A stretch of DNA of 17,673 nucleotides, from assembly GCA_021795795.1 (NCBI GenBank), contig JAJYPA010000122.1, positions 1-17,673 of the forward strand. The letters run 5' to 3'. Made by a program: the position numbers and the translations under genes. Source of the stretch: Pseudomonadota bacterium. GTDB lineage: Bacteria; Pseudomonadota; Gammaproteobacteria; Halothiobacillales; Halothiobacillaceae. The notes beneath the pieces were generated by a model. It was not told the DNA's origin, did no database searches, and worked only from the letters and a program-made list of their open reading frames with translations. Of the stretch, positions 7,232-13,493 are shown one piece after another (position 1 is the first letter of the stretch; every line of letters begins with the position of its first letter).

Positions 7232-7486
7232 CTAAGTCATGATCTCCTCCTGCGTTAGCGTGGCCCCATAAAAGCAAAAAGGCAGCTTCACGCTGCCCGT
7301 TGGGTATGGGTCCTGTGGGCACGGTATGGGTGGCCGATGCTCCAGAACGTGATCTGCGGTGGAAAGTGTGCCGATCGGCACACGGAACCCTTCGGCGATA
7401 ACCGTATCTACAGCAGCGGTATCCGTGCATTCCCGCGCCAACCGAAACAAACCGTACACTGATTGCTGAAATGGAAAGTTATCCAT
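7232..7486 (-). CDS. Small protein overlapping the end of parB, unknown function
   Basis: The ORF has 84 codons. Its ATG overlaps the parB stop by 8 bases (ATGGATAA), a typical translational-coupling arrangement, and its stop lies about 20 bases before the terminator hairpin at 7189-7212. It therefore fits neatly as the last gene of a parA-parB operon. The product (MDNFPFQQSVYGLFRLAREC at the start) has no membrane segment or motif I recognise. The candidate parS site 2 lies in its coding sequence, so part of the sequence may be conserved for DNA rather than protein reasons. Confidence 0.45.
   Translation of the reverse strand: MDNFPFQQSVYGLFRLARECTDTAAVDTVIAEGFRVPIGTLSTADHVLEHRPPIPCPQDPYPTGSVKLPFCFYGATLTQEEIMT
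7366..7383. repeat. Perfect 18-bp palindrome, candidate parS site 2
   Basis: GTGTGCCGATCGGCACAC is a perfect palindrome about 100 bases downstream of the parB stop. It equals the core of the palindrome at 6052-6071 except for two symmetric central bases. Isolated half-sites such as GTGTGCC occur elsewhere, but I found no third full copy by eye. Confidence 0.6.
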
Positions 7487-8618
7487 CTTGGGCTACCGTG
7501 ATTTCGGAGTGCTCTGCCGCGGTATCATCAGAAAGCGATTCATCCACGGCCGCTGGCGGCTTGGTGTTCATGAGCGTCATCACGTCGTTTTCGGACCGGG
7601 AAAGTATGGCTGCGGAAATCATGGAGGCCAGTTCTTCCTGGGGGATATCCTGTATGCCGGGCGAGAGCCGGATACGCATTTCGTCCTTGCCGAACGACAC
7701 GGTCCCTACGCGGACGCCATCCCGGACAATGGGCCGTCGGTCTGGATCGCGTGAACGGTCGTGCCCGGTCACCCATGCACGCATGGTGTTGGTGTTGAGC
7801 TTGCCCTGCAGGATGAGATGCGCCGCTTGGTGGACACGATCCGCGTAGCCGTTGCGGCAAAGATCCACCATGGTTTCCGCCGCGGACGCCGCGAATAAGG
7901 ACGGTCCCTGGCGAACGATTTGCTGGAGAGGCGCGGGAAGATCGGTAAACGCCAGATATTTGTAAAGCGAACGCCGATCAATGCCGACTTTCACAGCCAA
8001 CTCACGTTTCGTGGGCGCTATGCCTTCATCCAGCATGCGTTTGAGGTAAAAGCCGATCTCCATTTCGGAGAGATCCTGGCGTTGAATGTTTTCCGAAAGC
8101 GAGGCCATGATGGCCATCTTTTCGTCGCGCCCGATGAGGGTGACGGGGATGCTCTTCCAACCTAGCAAAGTACAGGCGCGCCACCGGCGCTCGCCGGCTA
8201 TAATCTCAAAGCGTCCGGAATCATCCGGACGCACGCTGACCGGATTCAACAGCTTGCCGATACGGTCGATATCCGAGGCCAGATCATCGATGCCTTCCGG
8301 GCTGATGGAAAAGCGGGGCTGAAATCGTCCGGGGTAAAGCAGGGAAATATCCACCAGGTAACCACCATCCCCTGCAGAAGGCTTGTTGCCGCTGTTGCCG
8401 TCGCGTTCGTCACTGGGCGGAGGTTGAATCTCATGAACGTCCGTCTTCGTCTTCTCGACGGATGTGTCACAGGACGACGACGCATCGGGGCAGGACTCCG
8501 TCATCCTTCGCTCCGCCTGTTCCATTTCCAGTATCACGTCATCGCTGAGCGGGGGTGTGACTCCAGTGGGCGGTATGGGATGGATGACGCCCATTCTGCG
8601 GAAAGGTTGTTTCGCCAT
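7479..8618 (-). CDS. parB: ParB-family DNA partition protein
   Basis: The protein has 379 residues. A long variable N-terminal arm (about 85 residues) is followed by the ParB N-terminal domain with the CTP-binding arginine motif GERRWRA (142-148) and then ENIQRQDLSEMEIG. A helix-turn-helix follows (TKRELAVKVGIDRRSLYKYL), and the C-terminal part probably dimerises. ParB binds a centromere, spreads as a CTP-dependent clamp and stimulates the ParA ATPase. Its ATG overlaps the parA stop by one base (TAATG), so the pair is one operon. Likely binding sites are the palindromes at 6052-6071 and 7366-7383. The family call is secure; the plasmid rather than chromosomal type is inferred from context. 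Confidence 0.93.
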   Translation of the reverse strand: MAKQPFRRMGVIHPIPPTGVTPPLSDDVILEMEQAERRMTESCPDASSSCDTSVEKTKTDVHEIQPPPSDERDGNSGNKPSAGDGGYLVDISLLYPGRFQPRFSISPEGIDDLASDIDRIGKLLNPVSVRPDDSGRFEIIAGERRWRACTLLGWKSIPVTLIGRDEKMAIMASLSENIQRQDLSEMEIGFYLKRMLDEGIAPTKRELAVKVGIDRRSLYKYLAFTDLPAPLQQIVRQGPSLFAASAAETMVDLCRNGYADRVHQAAHLILQGKLNTNTMRAWVTGHDRSRDPDRRPIVRDGVRVGTVSFGKDEMRIRLSPGIQDIPQEELASMISAAILSRSENDVMTLMNTKPPAAVDESLSDDTAAEHSEITVAQDG

Positions 8619-9787
8619 TACTCACCCCCTTTGTGTGCCCGCTGGTTTTCCATGATATTTTTGACAAGGCCAAGCATTTCGTCTGAAATGGACTGCAAAT
8701 CGGGGATGGCGACCTTGGACCCGGGGTATGCCAGCGAGATGGGTATTTCCCGCTCGATACTGGACCGTTTGAACTCCTCCGACTCCCGAATCATGCCCGT
8801 ACTGAGGATTTTGCCGTAATGTTCTTTCAGTCGCTCCATGATCTTGGCTACGCGCCGCCGGTTTTCGCGATAGAACGTCGGAACGGCTACCACGGATGGA
8901 GAGCGTCCCACCTGTTCCCGCATATTGATCAGCCGTCCGCCAAGAATGCTCAAGCCCTTGAACGAGAGCGCGTCCAGGGCTACGGGCGATATGCACAGAT
9001 CGCTGGCCAGCAAGGTGGTGTTTGTGAGCATGCTGGTACTGGGCGGCGCGTCAAAGAGGATGATGTCATACCCGCTGAAATCCAACCTTGGCTCTGGCTT
9101 GGTCAGGCCGCGCTGCAAAAGGCGAAGCACTTGAAAATCTCGGACCTGTGCGTTGAGCAGGGCGTCTTCCAGATTGGCCAGAGTCACGTCGGCGGGAATG
9201 AGGTGTGGACCGTTATTGCCGTAGGGTTTTTTGATGACGTCCATCAATGGAACCGGAGCCGGTAAAATGGGCGGGATGGTGAACAGCGACCCGAAATTAT
9301 ATTCCACCAGGTGCGTGCTATCGAAGGGGGTGTCGGCGTCTCTTTCGAGTTCTGGATCGTACCCCATCATTTGCGTGAGGTTCCCTTGGGTATCCAGATC
9401 GATGGCCAGCACTTTCAGCCCGCGGAAGGCCCATTGCACGGCGAGTTCCGCGGCCAGTGTCGTTTTCCCGACGCCGCCTTTGGCGGAATAGACGACCACC
9501 GTGGCCGTTGGGGTATCCCAGGTGAACAAACCGCGATGCCGCCTGAACGCGGCGATATCGAAGACGTTCTCGGTGGTGAAAAGGCGTGGCTTGCGTCCGG
9601 TATCGCCGCGTTCCAGTTCCAGTCCCATGAGCGCTATGGTATCGCGGACCACGTGATCGTTGACCCGGAGCATCTTGGCGACGCTTCCGATCATGTATTT
9701 TGGCTGCTCGATCAATTCAAAAAAGTGGTCATCGTCGTCTGCCCGGCTACCGCCGCTCAAACTTTCCAGCCTTGCCTCGTTCATCAT
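8618..9787 (-). CDS. parA: ParA-family partition ATPase with N-terminal DNA-binding domain
   Basis: The protein has 389 residues from the ATG at 9787, which has GAGGG seven bases upstream. A TTG at 9868 keeps the frame, but a consensus promoter lies inside that extension, so it is rejected. Residues about 20-90 form a MerR-like helix-turn-helix region (YMIGSVAKMLRVNDHVVRDT), as in type Ia ParA proteins that repress their own operon. The deviant Walker A is KGGVGKTT, with signature K103 and K108; it is followed by DLDTQGNLTQMMG and the Walker B region DIILFDAPPS. ParA uses ATP to form patterns on the nucleoid that move ParB-parS complexes. It is the first gene of the parA-parB operon. Confidence 0.94.
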   Translation of the reverse strand: MMNEARLESLSGGSRADDDDHFFELIEQPKYMIGSVAKMLRVNDHVVRDTIALMGLELERGDTGRKPRLFTTENVFDIAAFRRHRGLFTWDTPTATVVVYSAKGGVGKTTLAAELAVQWAFRGLKVLAIDLDTQGNLTQMMGYDPELERDADTPFDSTHLVEYNFGSLFTIPPILPAPVPLMDVIKKPYGNNGPHLIPADVTLANLEDALLNAQVRDFQVLRLLQRGLTKPEPRLDFSGYDIILFDAPPSTSMLTNTTLLASDLCISPVALDALSFKGLSILGGRLINMREQVGRSPSVVAVPTFYRENRRRVAKIMERLKEHYGKILSTGMIRESEEFKRSSIEREIPISLAYPGSKVAIPDLQSISDEMLGLVKNIMENQRAHKGGE

Positions 9788-9816
9788 CTCGACACCCTCG
9801 TCTGGAGGTTTTCTCG

Positions 9817-9846
9817 ATAGTAAGAGGGTTTCAGGATGGGTGTCAA
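9817..9846 (-). promoter_or_regulatory. Sigma-70-type promoter of parA-parB
   Basis: On the - strand a perfect TTGACA (9846-9841) is followed by 18 bases and TACTAT (9822-9817). Transcription would begin about 20-25 bases before the parA ATG at 9787, leaving just enough leader for its ribosome-binding site. This supports the shorter parA start. Confidence 0.7.
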
Positions 9847-9941
9847 TAGATACGTGGCGATTTTTCAAATATTAAAAGAATGGCAAGTATTATATGAAAG
9901 ATGGCAGAAGCGGCTAGGTGGATTGCCAGTAAAACTGAATC

Positions 9942-9969
9942 TCACAATGTATGTGAAGTTTAAGTTCAC
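9942..9969. repeat. Overlapping dyads upstream of parA
   Basis: TCACA and TGTGA (9942-9946, 9952-9956) and GTGAA and TTCAC (9953-9957, 9965-9969) overlap. The second pair belongs to a 17-bp element with 7 of 8 symmetric pairs matching. They lie about 100 bp upstream of the parA promoter. An operator is possible; no binding protein can be named. Confidence 0.35.
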
Positions 9970-9973
9970 GCCA

Positions 9974-9995
9974 TAACCTATTGTACAATAGGTTA
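9974..9995. repeat. Perfect 22-bp palindrome spanning the recombinase stop codon
   Basis: The arms TAACCTAT (9974-9981) and ATAGGTTA (9988-9995) surround the self-complementary centre TGTACA. The last three bases are the recombinase stop codon. On the + strand CTTTTTT follows, so it could work as a + strand terminator, but no + strand gene needs one here. A binding or crossover site for the adjacent tyrosine recombinase is the other option. Confidence 0.55.
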
Positions 9996-11162
9996 CTTTT
10001 TTGTAAAACTCATGTTGATTCTCACCTTTTGGGCGTCGTCGTGACGCTTGTCGTCGTCTTCATGGGTGTAGAGCGCGGTGGTGCGTGGGTCGCTGTGTCT
10101 GGCGTCTTTTTGCACGTAACGCGGGTCCATACCGGCATCCACCTTGGCGGTGATCGCTGTGTGCCGGCCCCAATGTGCGGAGGCCCTGCGCAACTTTTCA
10201 GCTTTCGTGGGATGGTCAGGCTCCAGGATTACGGCGGCTGACCAGAAAATTTCCTTGAGAAGCTGGTTCATGCGCCGGGCGGTCATCGCGGTGCGCGCAT
10301 AAGTCAGGAGTAGGGGAGTGCGATTATCGGCTGAAGGCGCCGCGGTCATTCCCAGATAACGCCGGTACCTGACCAGGGCTTCCACCATGTCATCGGGAAC
10401 AGCGACACGCGCATACTTGCCGCCCTTTCCCAGCACATACCACCACCATCTTCCGCGCTGTTCCCGGAAGTCGCCCATGACTCCGTTCTCCAGTTCACTG
10501 GCCCGTGGCCCAAGCAGGTAGAGGAGGGAAAGAATAAAGCGCATGCGCTCGTAATGGGCCTGACCTTTGATGGTGCTCCTGGGGAGGTGTTCAAGCACTT
10601 TCATGACGGCGTTCCACATAATTGGATCGATAAAGCGTTCCACGGTGAGTGGGGCAGGGCGGCCGGAGAGCATCTTCTTATGCTTCATGCGCATCAGGGC
10701 AAGAGGGTTGGCGGGTAGGTAGCCGGTAACCACCAGGTAGTCCATCATGGATCCGATGGAAGCGAGCGCTGTGGATATGGCGGCCGGGCTCAAGGGGCCG
10801 ACGAAAGGGCGCCATTCCGCGGCATCGCGCCGGCGTTTTGGTCCGCACCACCGAGCCGCCGGGGCAGGAGAGGCCAGGAAGTCGAGGTAGCGGTCGAAAT
10901 CGTCGCGGCCGAGATCGGCGAGGGTTTTGTCCTGATCCTGTGCCCAGAGCAAGAGACGCTCGCATTCCCGCGCGTAGTTGCGCAGGGTATTGGGCGATTC
11001 TTTGTACTCATTGAGGAAGGCGAGGATCGCGGCGAGGTCATCTTGACCATCGGCATCGGTGGAAAGCATGGCACCTGATGTTAGCGCATTCAGGTCAATG
11101 ACGGGGCGGATATGCGGACGTTTGACGAGGTTGGATGACACTTTATCAGCGGATACACTCAT
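9993..11162 (-). CDS. Tyrosine site-specific recombinase / integrase (XerC/D-like)
   Basis: The protein has 389 residues. Residues about 40-170 form the SAM-like core-binding domain (NTLRNYARECERLLLWA) with an insert rich in Arg and Trp around 104-118. The catalytic domain carries the full set: R220 in GPRASEL, K246 in GKGGKYARV, H330 and R333 in HWGRHT, H356 in ARHSDPRTT, and the nucleophile Y365. It should cut and rejoin DNA at short inverted-repeat sites, for plasmid multimer resolution or for integration. The ATG overlaps the preceding 32-codon ORF by 4 bases (ATGA) and has only a weak ribosome-binding site, so translation is probably coupled to that remnant. The perfect palindrome at its stop codon is a possible target. 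Whether it is an integrase or a resolvase cannot be decided. Confidence 0.9.
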   Translation of the reverse strand: MSVSADKVSSNLVKRPHIRPVIDLNALTSGAMLSTDADGQDDLAAILAFLNEYKESPNTLRNYARECERLLLWAQDQDKTLADLGRDDFDRYLDFLASPAPAARWCGPKRRRDAAEWRPFVGPLSPAAISTALASIGSMMDYLVVTGYLPANPLALMRMKHKKMLSGRPAPLTVERFIDPIMWNAVMKVLEHLPRSTIKGQAHYERMRFILSLLYLLGPRASELENGVMGDFREQRGRWWWYVLGKGGKYARVAVPDDMVEALVRYRRYLGMTAAPSADNRTPLLLTYARTAMTARRMNQLLKEIFWSAAVILEPDHPTKAEKLRRASAHWGRHTAITAKVDAGMDPRYVQKDARHSDPRTTALYTHEDDDKRHDDAQKVRINMSFTKK

Positions 11163-11257
11163 CGGACGGTCTCGCTTTCCGCTAATCTGCGCCAGAGAAG
11201 AATGGCCATAGTGGCTAGATCGGCGTCGGCAGACTCAAGCCGGAAGACGGGTAACAT
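11159..11257 (-). pseudogene. Internally deleted ParE/RelE-like toxin remnant
   Basis: The ORF has 32 codons. Its ATG overlaps the antitoxin stop by one base (TGATG) and its stop overlaps the recombinase start (ATGA). The first half, MLPVFRLESADADLATM, looks like the N-terminus of a ParE-type toxin; the second half, ILLWRRLAESETV, looks like a downstream helix of such a toxin. Normal ParE toxins have about 90-100 residues, so more than half is missing, including the C-terminal strands carrying the active part. I infer a decayed toxin kept in frame, perhaps because it couples translation to the recombinase. The similarity is by eye and modest. Confidence 0.45.
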
Positions 11258-11445
11258 CAGGACACTTTGTGTTCTCTGAGCCGTGCTAGTCGCTCGACCA
11301 TGCGTCGCTCAATCTCATCGTGCGGGATGCTCGGGCGTGGGTCGGCCATGCTAGCGGTAGTCTTGGCCTGCAGCCAGGCCGTGTAGCTGGCCTCCTGCTC
11401 GGGGGTCTCAAACTCGGAAATGATGGATAGTATAACGGCATTCAT
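11257..11445 (-). CDS. RelB/PaaA2-like (stability determinant) antitoxin
   Basis: The protein has 62 residues from the ATG at 11445, which has GGAGGAG eight bases upstream; a GTG three codons earlier touches that site and is unlikely to be used. The sequence SEFETPEQEASYTAW...ADPRPSIPHDEIERRM matches the antitoxins that pair with ParE/RelE toxins, in which the SEFET start and the DPRPSIPHDE block are the hallmarks. The antitoxin neutralises the toxin and normally represses its own promoter. The partner gene that follows is only a 32-codon remnant, so this antitoxin appears orphaned; it could still protect against related toxins from other elements. Confidence 0.75.
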   Translation of the reverse strand: MNAVILSIISEFETPEQEASYTAWLQAKTTASMADPRPSIPHDEIERRMVERLARLREHKVS

Positions 11446-11740
11446 TCTGAGCACTCCTCCGATTATTGATCATTAGGGAAGGTTTAATCCCTTGAGCGTA
11501 TATTAGACGGTTTCTGTATTTGCAGGAAACTGTCCACAAATTCTGTGCACCACTCTGTGGATGACAGCAGCAACCCGGCGGAGAATATCGGGAAAATCTC
11601 CAGCCACCAAAAGCATCCATGTCGTCTGTAAGAGACTTACCAACTGGCAGGTCTCATCGGTGGTGGTCACTGTGACAATATTTCACCAACGAGGGTTTTT
11701 GAGAGGGGAAATCCGCCACTGGAACGCGATCTCTGCGATT
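11446..11740. other. Non-coding gap with DnaA-box-like dyad
   Basis: I see no convincing gene in these 295 bases. CTGTCCACA (11530-11538) and TGTGGATGA (11556-11564) face each other; the second, read on the other strand, matches the DnaA box TTATCCACA at 8 of 9 positions. There is also an 11-bp palindrome GTCACTGTGAC (11666-11676) and an inverted AGGGA/TCCCT pair near 11475-11493, just upstream of the antitoxin gene and possibly its operator. Confidence 0.3.
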
Positions 11741-12934
11741 TCAGTAGTCCACGTCCGCGCTCCAGAACCATTCCATATCCCGGTCCATCAGCTTTTGTTT
11801 GCGAATGGCCTGGCGTTGTCTCTGCAGCCAGGTCTTGAGGGACTTCGGCTCCTGGAGTGCCTCCATCTCTTGCTGAAGCCCCGCCACGGACCGCCGCATC
11901 TCCCGAAGCGTGTCCTCAAAATCCCGAACAAAACCCTTCGGGGATCCCATAAAGAAAAGAGACACTCCTCTGACCGCCGCCGCGCGCTGCTGAAATTCCT
12001 GAACCCGTACCTTGAGACGCGCCAAATGTTGTTGGAGTGCCTGATTGTAGGTTTTGAGATGGTCGCCCTCCAAAGCCTGGAGCATTTCGGGTTCTATCTG
12101 TCCGAGTTCTTGCTGCAGAGCCAGTAGTTGCAAGAGATCCTTCCCGGCATAGGCCTGGTTGGCCCGTTGCATCAGGGCCGTTTTCTGTTCCCGCCGGTCA
12201 GGATCGGTTTCCCGGTCGGGATGCACAATGCTGACCAGTTGCCGGTAAATCGTGCGCAAGGCCTGCCGAATATTGGCAGCCTGTGCGGCCTGCTGGGCAT
12301 CCCGCGCTTTTTGCGCGGCCGTTCGCGGGCGCTCAGGTGCTTCATGGACCGATCCTGGTGTGCCACCCAGCGCTTCTGCTTCTCTTCGTAACCGTTTCAG
12401 TTGCTCTGCAAATCGCTCATTTATCAGCCGCTGCATGAACTCCGTAAGGGACTCCGGATCGGCAGAGCGCTCTTTTCCCGCTCCGGCATCACCAGATCCG
12501 CCATTCATCGCTTCCTCCAGAACGGCGCGCAAGGTGTCCTCATCCATCAAATCCTCCCCGCCATGACGCTGGTGAATCTCCCGAATAATGGGATCGTCCG
12601 GACACTCCATCACCAGCGTCTCGGCCAAGTGTACGATGACCTCTGACAACGTCTCTTGGGCGACTTTGCCGAACTTGACCGCCTGGCTACTGCCATCCAG
12701 TTGCTGCAGCAACTCCATTTTCAAGGCCAAATAGCGCTGCTGCGCGGGGAGCATATCCGTGACTGCACGCTGCTGGATGTCTGCCATCGCCCGCTCCCAT
12801 TCCTGTATCTCCTGCTCCGTCCTGGTAATTTGCTTGCTCAGCCGATTAAATGTTTTTTGCGCGGCAGACAGAGGTACATCGGGCGCAGCGGGGGAAATCC
12901 CCAGAACCAGAGAGCGACGCTTCGAATTAGACAT
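11741..12934 (-). CDS. J-domain-containing, coiled-coil-rich protein
   Basis: The protein has 397 residues from the ATG at 12934, which has GGAGG eleven bases upstream; a TTG further out has no ribosome-binding site. The N-terminal half is rich in Gln, Glu, Arg and Ala and probably forms coiled coils (LSKQITRTEQEIQEWERAMA and later stretches). A compact J domain lies at about 219-275, with the HPD motif at H238-P239-D240 (RQLVSIVHPDRETD), followed by more coiled coil. J domains recruit and stimulate DnaK-type Hsp70. A J domain placed in the middle and lacking the Gly/Phe and zinc-finger parts marks a specialised co-chaperone rather than DnaJ. The client may be a plasmid protein such as Rep, as in P1 and F plasmids, but that is only a suggestion. 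Confidence 0.75.
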   Translation of the reverse strand: MSNSKRRSLVLGISPAAPDVPLSAAQKTFNRLSKQITRTEQEIQEWERAMADIQQRAVTDMLPAQQRYLALKMELLQQLDGSSQAVKFGKVAQETLSEVIVHLAETLVMECPDDPIIREIHQRHGGEDLMDEDTLRAVLEEAMNGGSGDAGAGKERSADPESLTEFMQRLINERFAEQLKRLRREAEALGGTPGSVHEAPERPRTAAQKARDAQQAAQAANIRQALRTIYRQLVSIVHPDRETDPDRREQKTALMQRANQAYAGKDLLQLLALQQELGQIEPEMLQALEGDHLKTYNQALQQHLARLKVRVQEFQQRAAAVRGVSLFFMGSPKGFVRDFEDTLREMRRSVAGLQQEMEALQEPKSLKTWLQRQRQAIRKQKLMDRDMEWFWSADVDY

Positions 12935-12993
12935 CTGTACGGTAACCTCCATGGAAGCGGAAACCAATCGGTAATCAGCGGAGCCAGAAATTT

Positions 12994-13066
12994 CCAGACA
13001 CTATCTGGCAAATTGCATCGATGGGCAATGCTGGCATCTCTTGGAGCTTTGCCGACTAAAGCTCCA
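12994..13066 (-). repeat. Stem-loops between the IHF-like gene and the J-domain gene
   Basis: TGGAGCTTT and AAAGCTCCA (13042-13050 and 13058-13066) form a perfect 9-bp stem spanning the stop codon of the IHF-like gene. Farther on, CCAGA and TCTGG (12994-12998 and 13004-13008) form a second one. No T-run follows on the - strand, so these are more likely mRNA-stabilising or weakly terminating structures than strong terminators. Confidence 0.4.
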
Positions 13067-13388
13067 TCGACTGACGCGAAAGAACATCTGGATTTTTAGA
13101 CGCCGCCCGTCTGTCGCTCTGTTCGCGCAATATCGGACTGGCGTGAAAGACCACGACACGGCGGGCGGAAATCTCACAGGTCATCTCGGTTTTCGGGTTA
13201 CGTCCGGGGCGGGGCCGCTTCTCCCTGACGGTGAAATTACCGAAACCGGAAAGCTTTACTTCGGTACCTTGCGCCAGTGTGGCGCGGATGGCGTCAAAAA
13301 AAGCTTCGACCAGCGACTTGCTGTCACACCCAGTTAATCCGGTCGAGCCCGCAAGATGGTTTGTAAGTTTTTGTTTGGTGACGGTCAT
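13056..13388 (-). CDS. Integration host factor alpha-like DNA-bending protein
   Basis: The protein has 110 residues of the HU/IHF family. LSGFGNFTVREKRPRPGRNPKT and ISARRVVVFHAS match the IHF-alpha type most closely, including the Pro-containing arm tip that intercalates into DNA. A C-terminal tail of about 15 residues goes beyond the usual end. As a plasmid-borne copy it may help origin or recombination complexes or act as an H-NS/IHF-like stealth factor. No ribosome-binding site precedes the ATG (CACCTCC instead). Translation instead appears to be coupled to an 18-codon ORF whose stop overlaps the start as ATGA. Confidence 0.88.
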   Translation of the reverse strand: MTVTKQKLTNHLAGSTGLTGCDSKSLVEAFFDAIRATLAQGTEVKLSGFGNFTVREKRPRPGRNPKTEMTCEISARRVVVFHASPILREQSDRRAASKNPDVLSRQSMEL

Positions 13389-13441
13389 GGAGGTGCTCTA
13401 TCAGCCAATGGCGCGGTGCTGTGGAAATCGGCTACGGTCAT
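13385..13441 (-). CDS. 18-codon leader ORF coupled to the IHF-like gene
   Basis: The ORF (MTVADFHSTAPLADRAPP) starts at an ATG preceded by GGAGGG at good spacing. It lies about 20 bases downstream of the promoter at 13465-13493 and ends with a TGA that overlaps the IHF-like ATG (ATGA). The downstream gene lacks its own ribosome-binding site, so this leader probably delivers ribosomes to it. The peptide itself may have no function. Confidence 0.55.
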   Translation of the reverse strand: MTVADFHSTAPLADRAPP

Positions 13442-13464
13442 GATTACCCTCCGGTCAAGGGCAT

Positions 13465-13493
13465 AGTATAGGGCGGATCCGATGATAGGCAAA
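13465..13493 (-). promoter_or_regulatory. Sigma-70-type promoter of the leader ORF and IHF-like gene
   Basis: On the - strand TTTGCC (13493-13488) is followed after 17 bases by TATACT (13470-13465). The leader ORF starts about 25 bases downstream of the -10 element. Confidence 0.6.

Noticed and set aside
9788..9868. TTG start giving ParA 27 extra residues
   Set aside because: No ribosome-binding site precedes it, and a TTGACA-18-TACTAT promoter lies within the extension.
11561..12127. A 188-codon + strand open frame
   Set aside because: It is mostly opposite the J-domain gene, has no ribosome-binding site, and its product resembles no protein.
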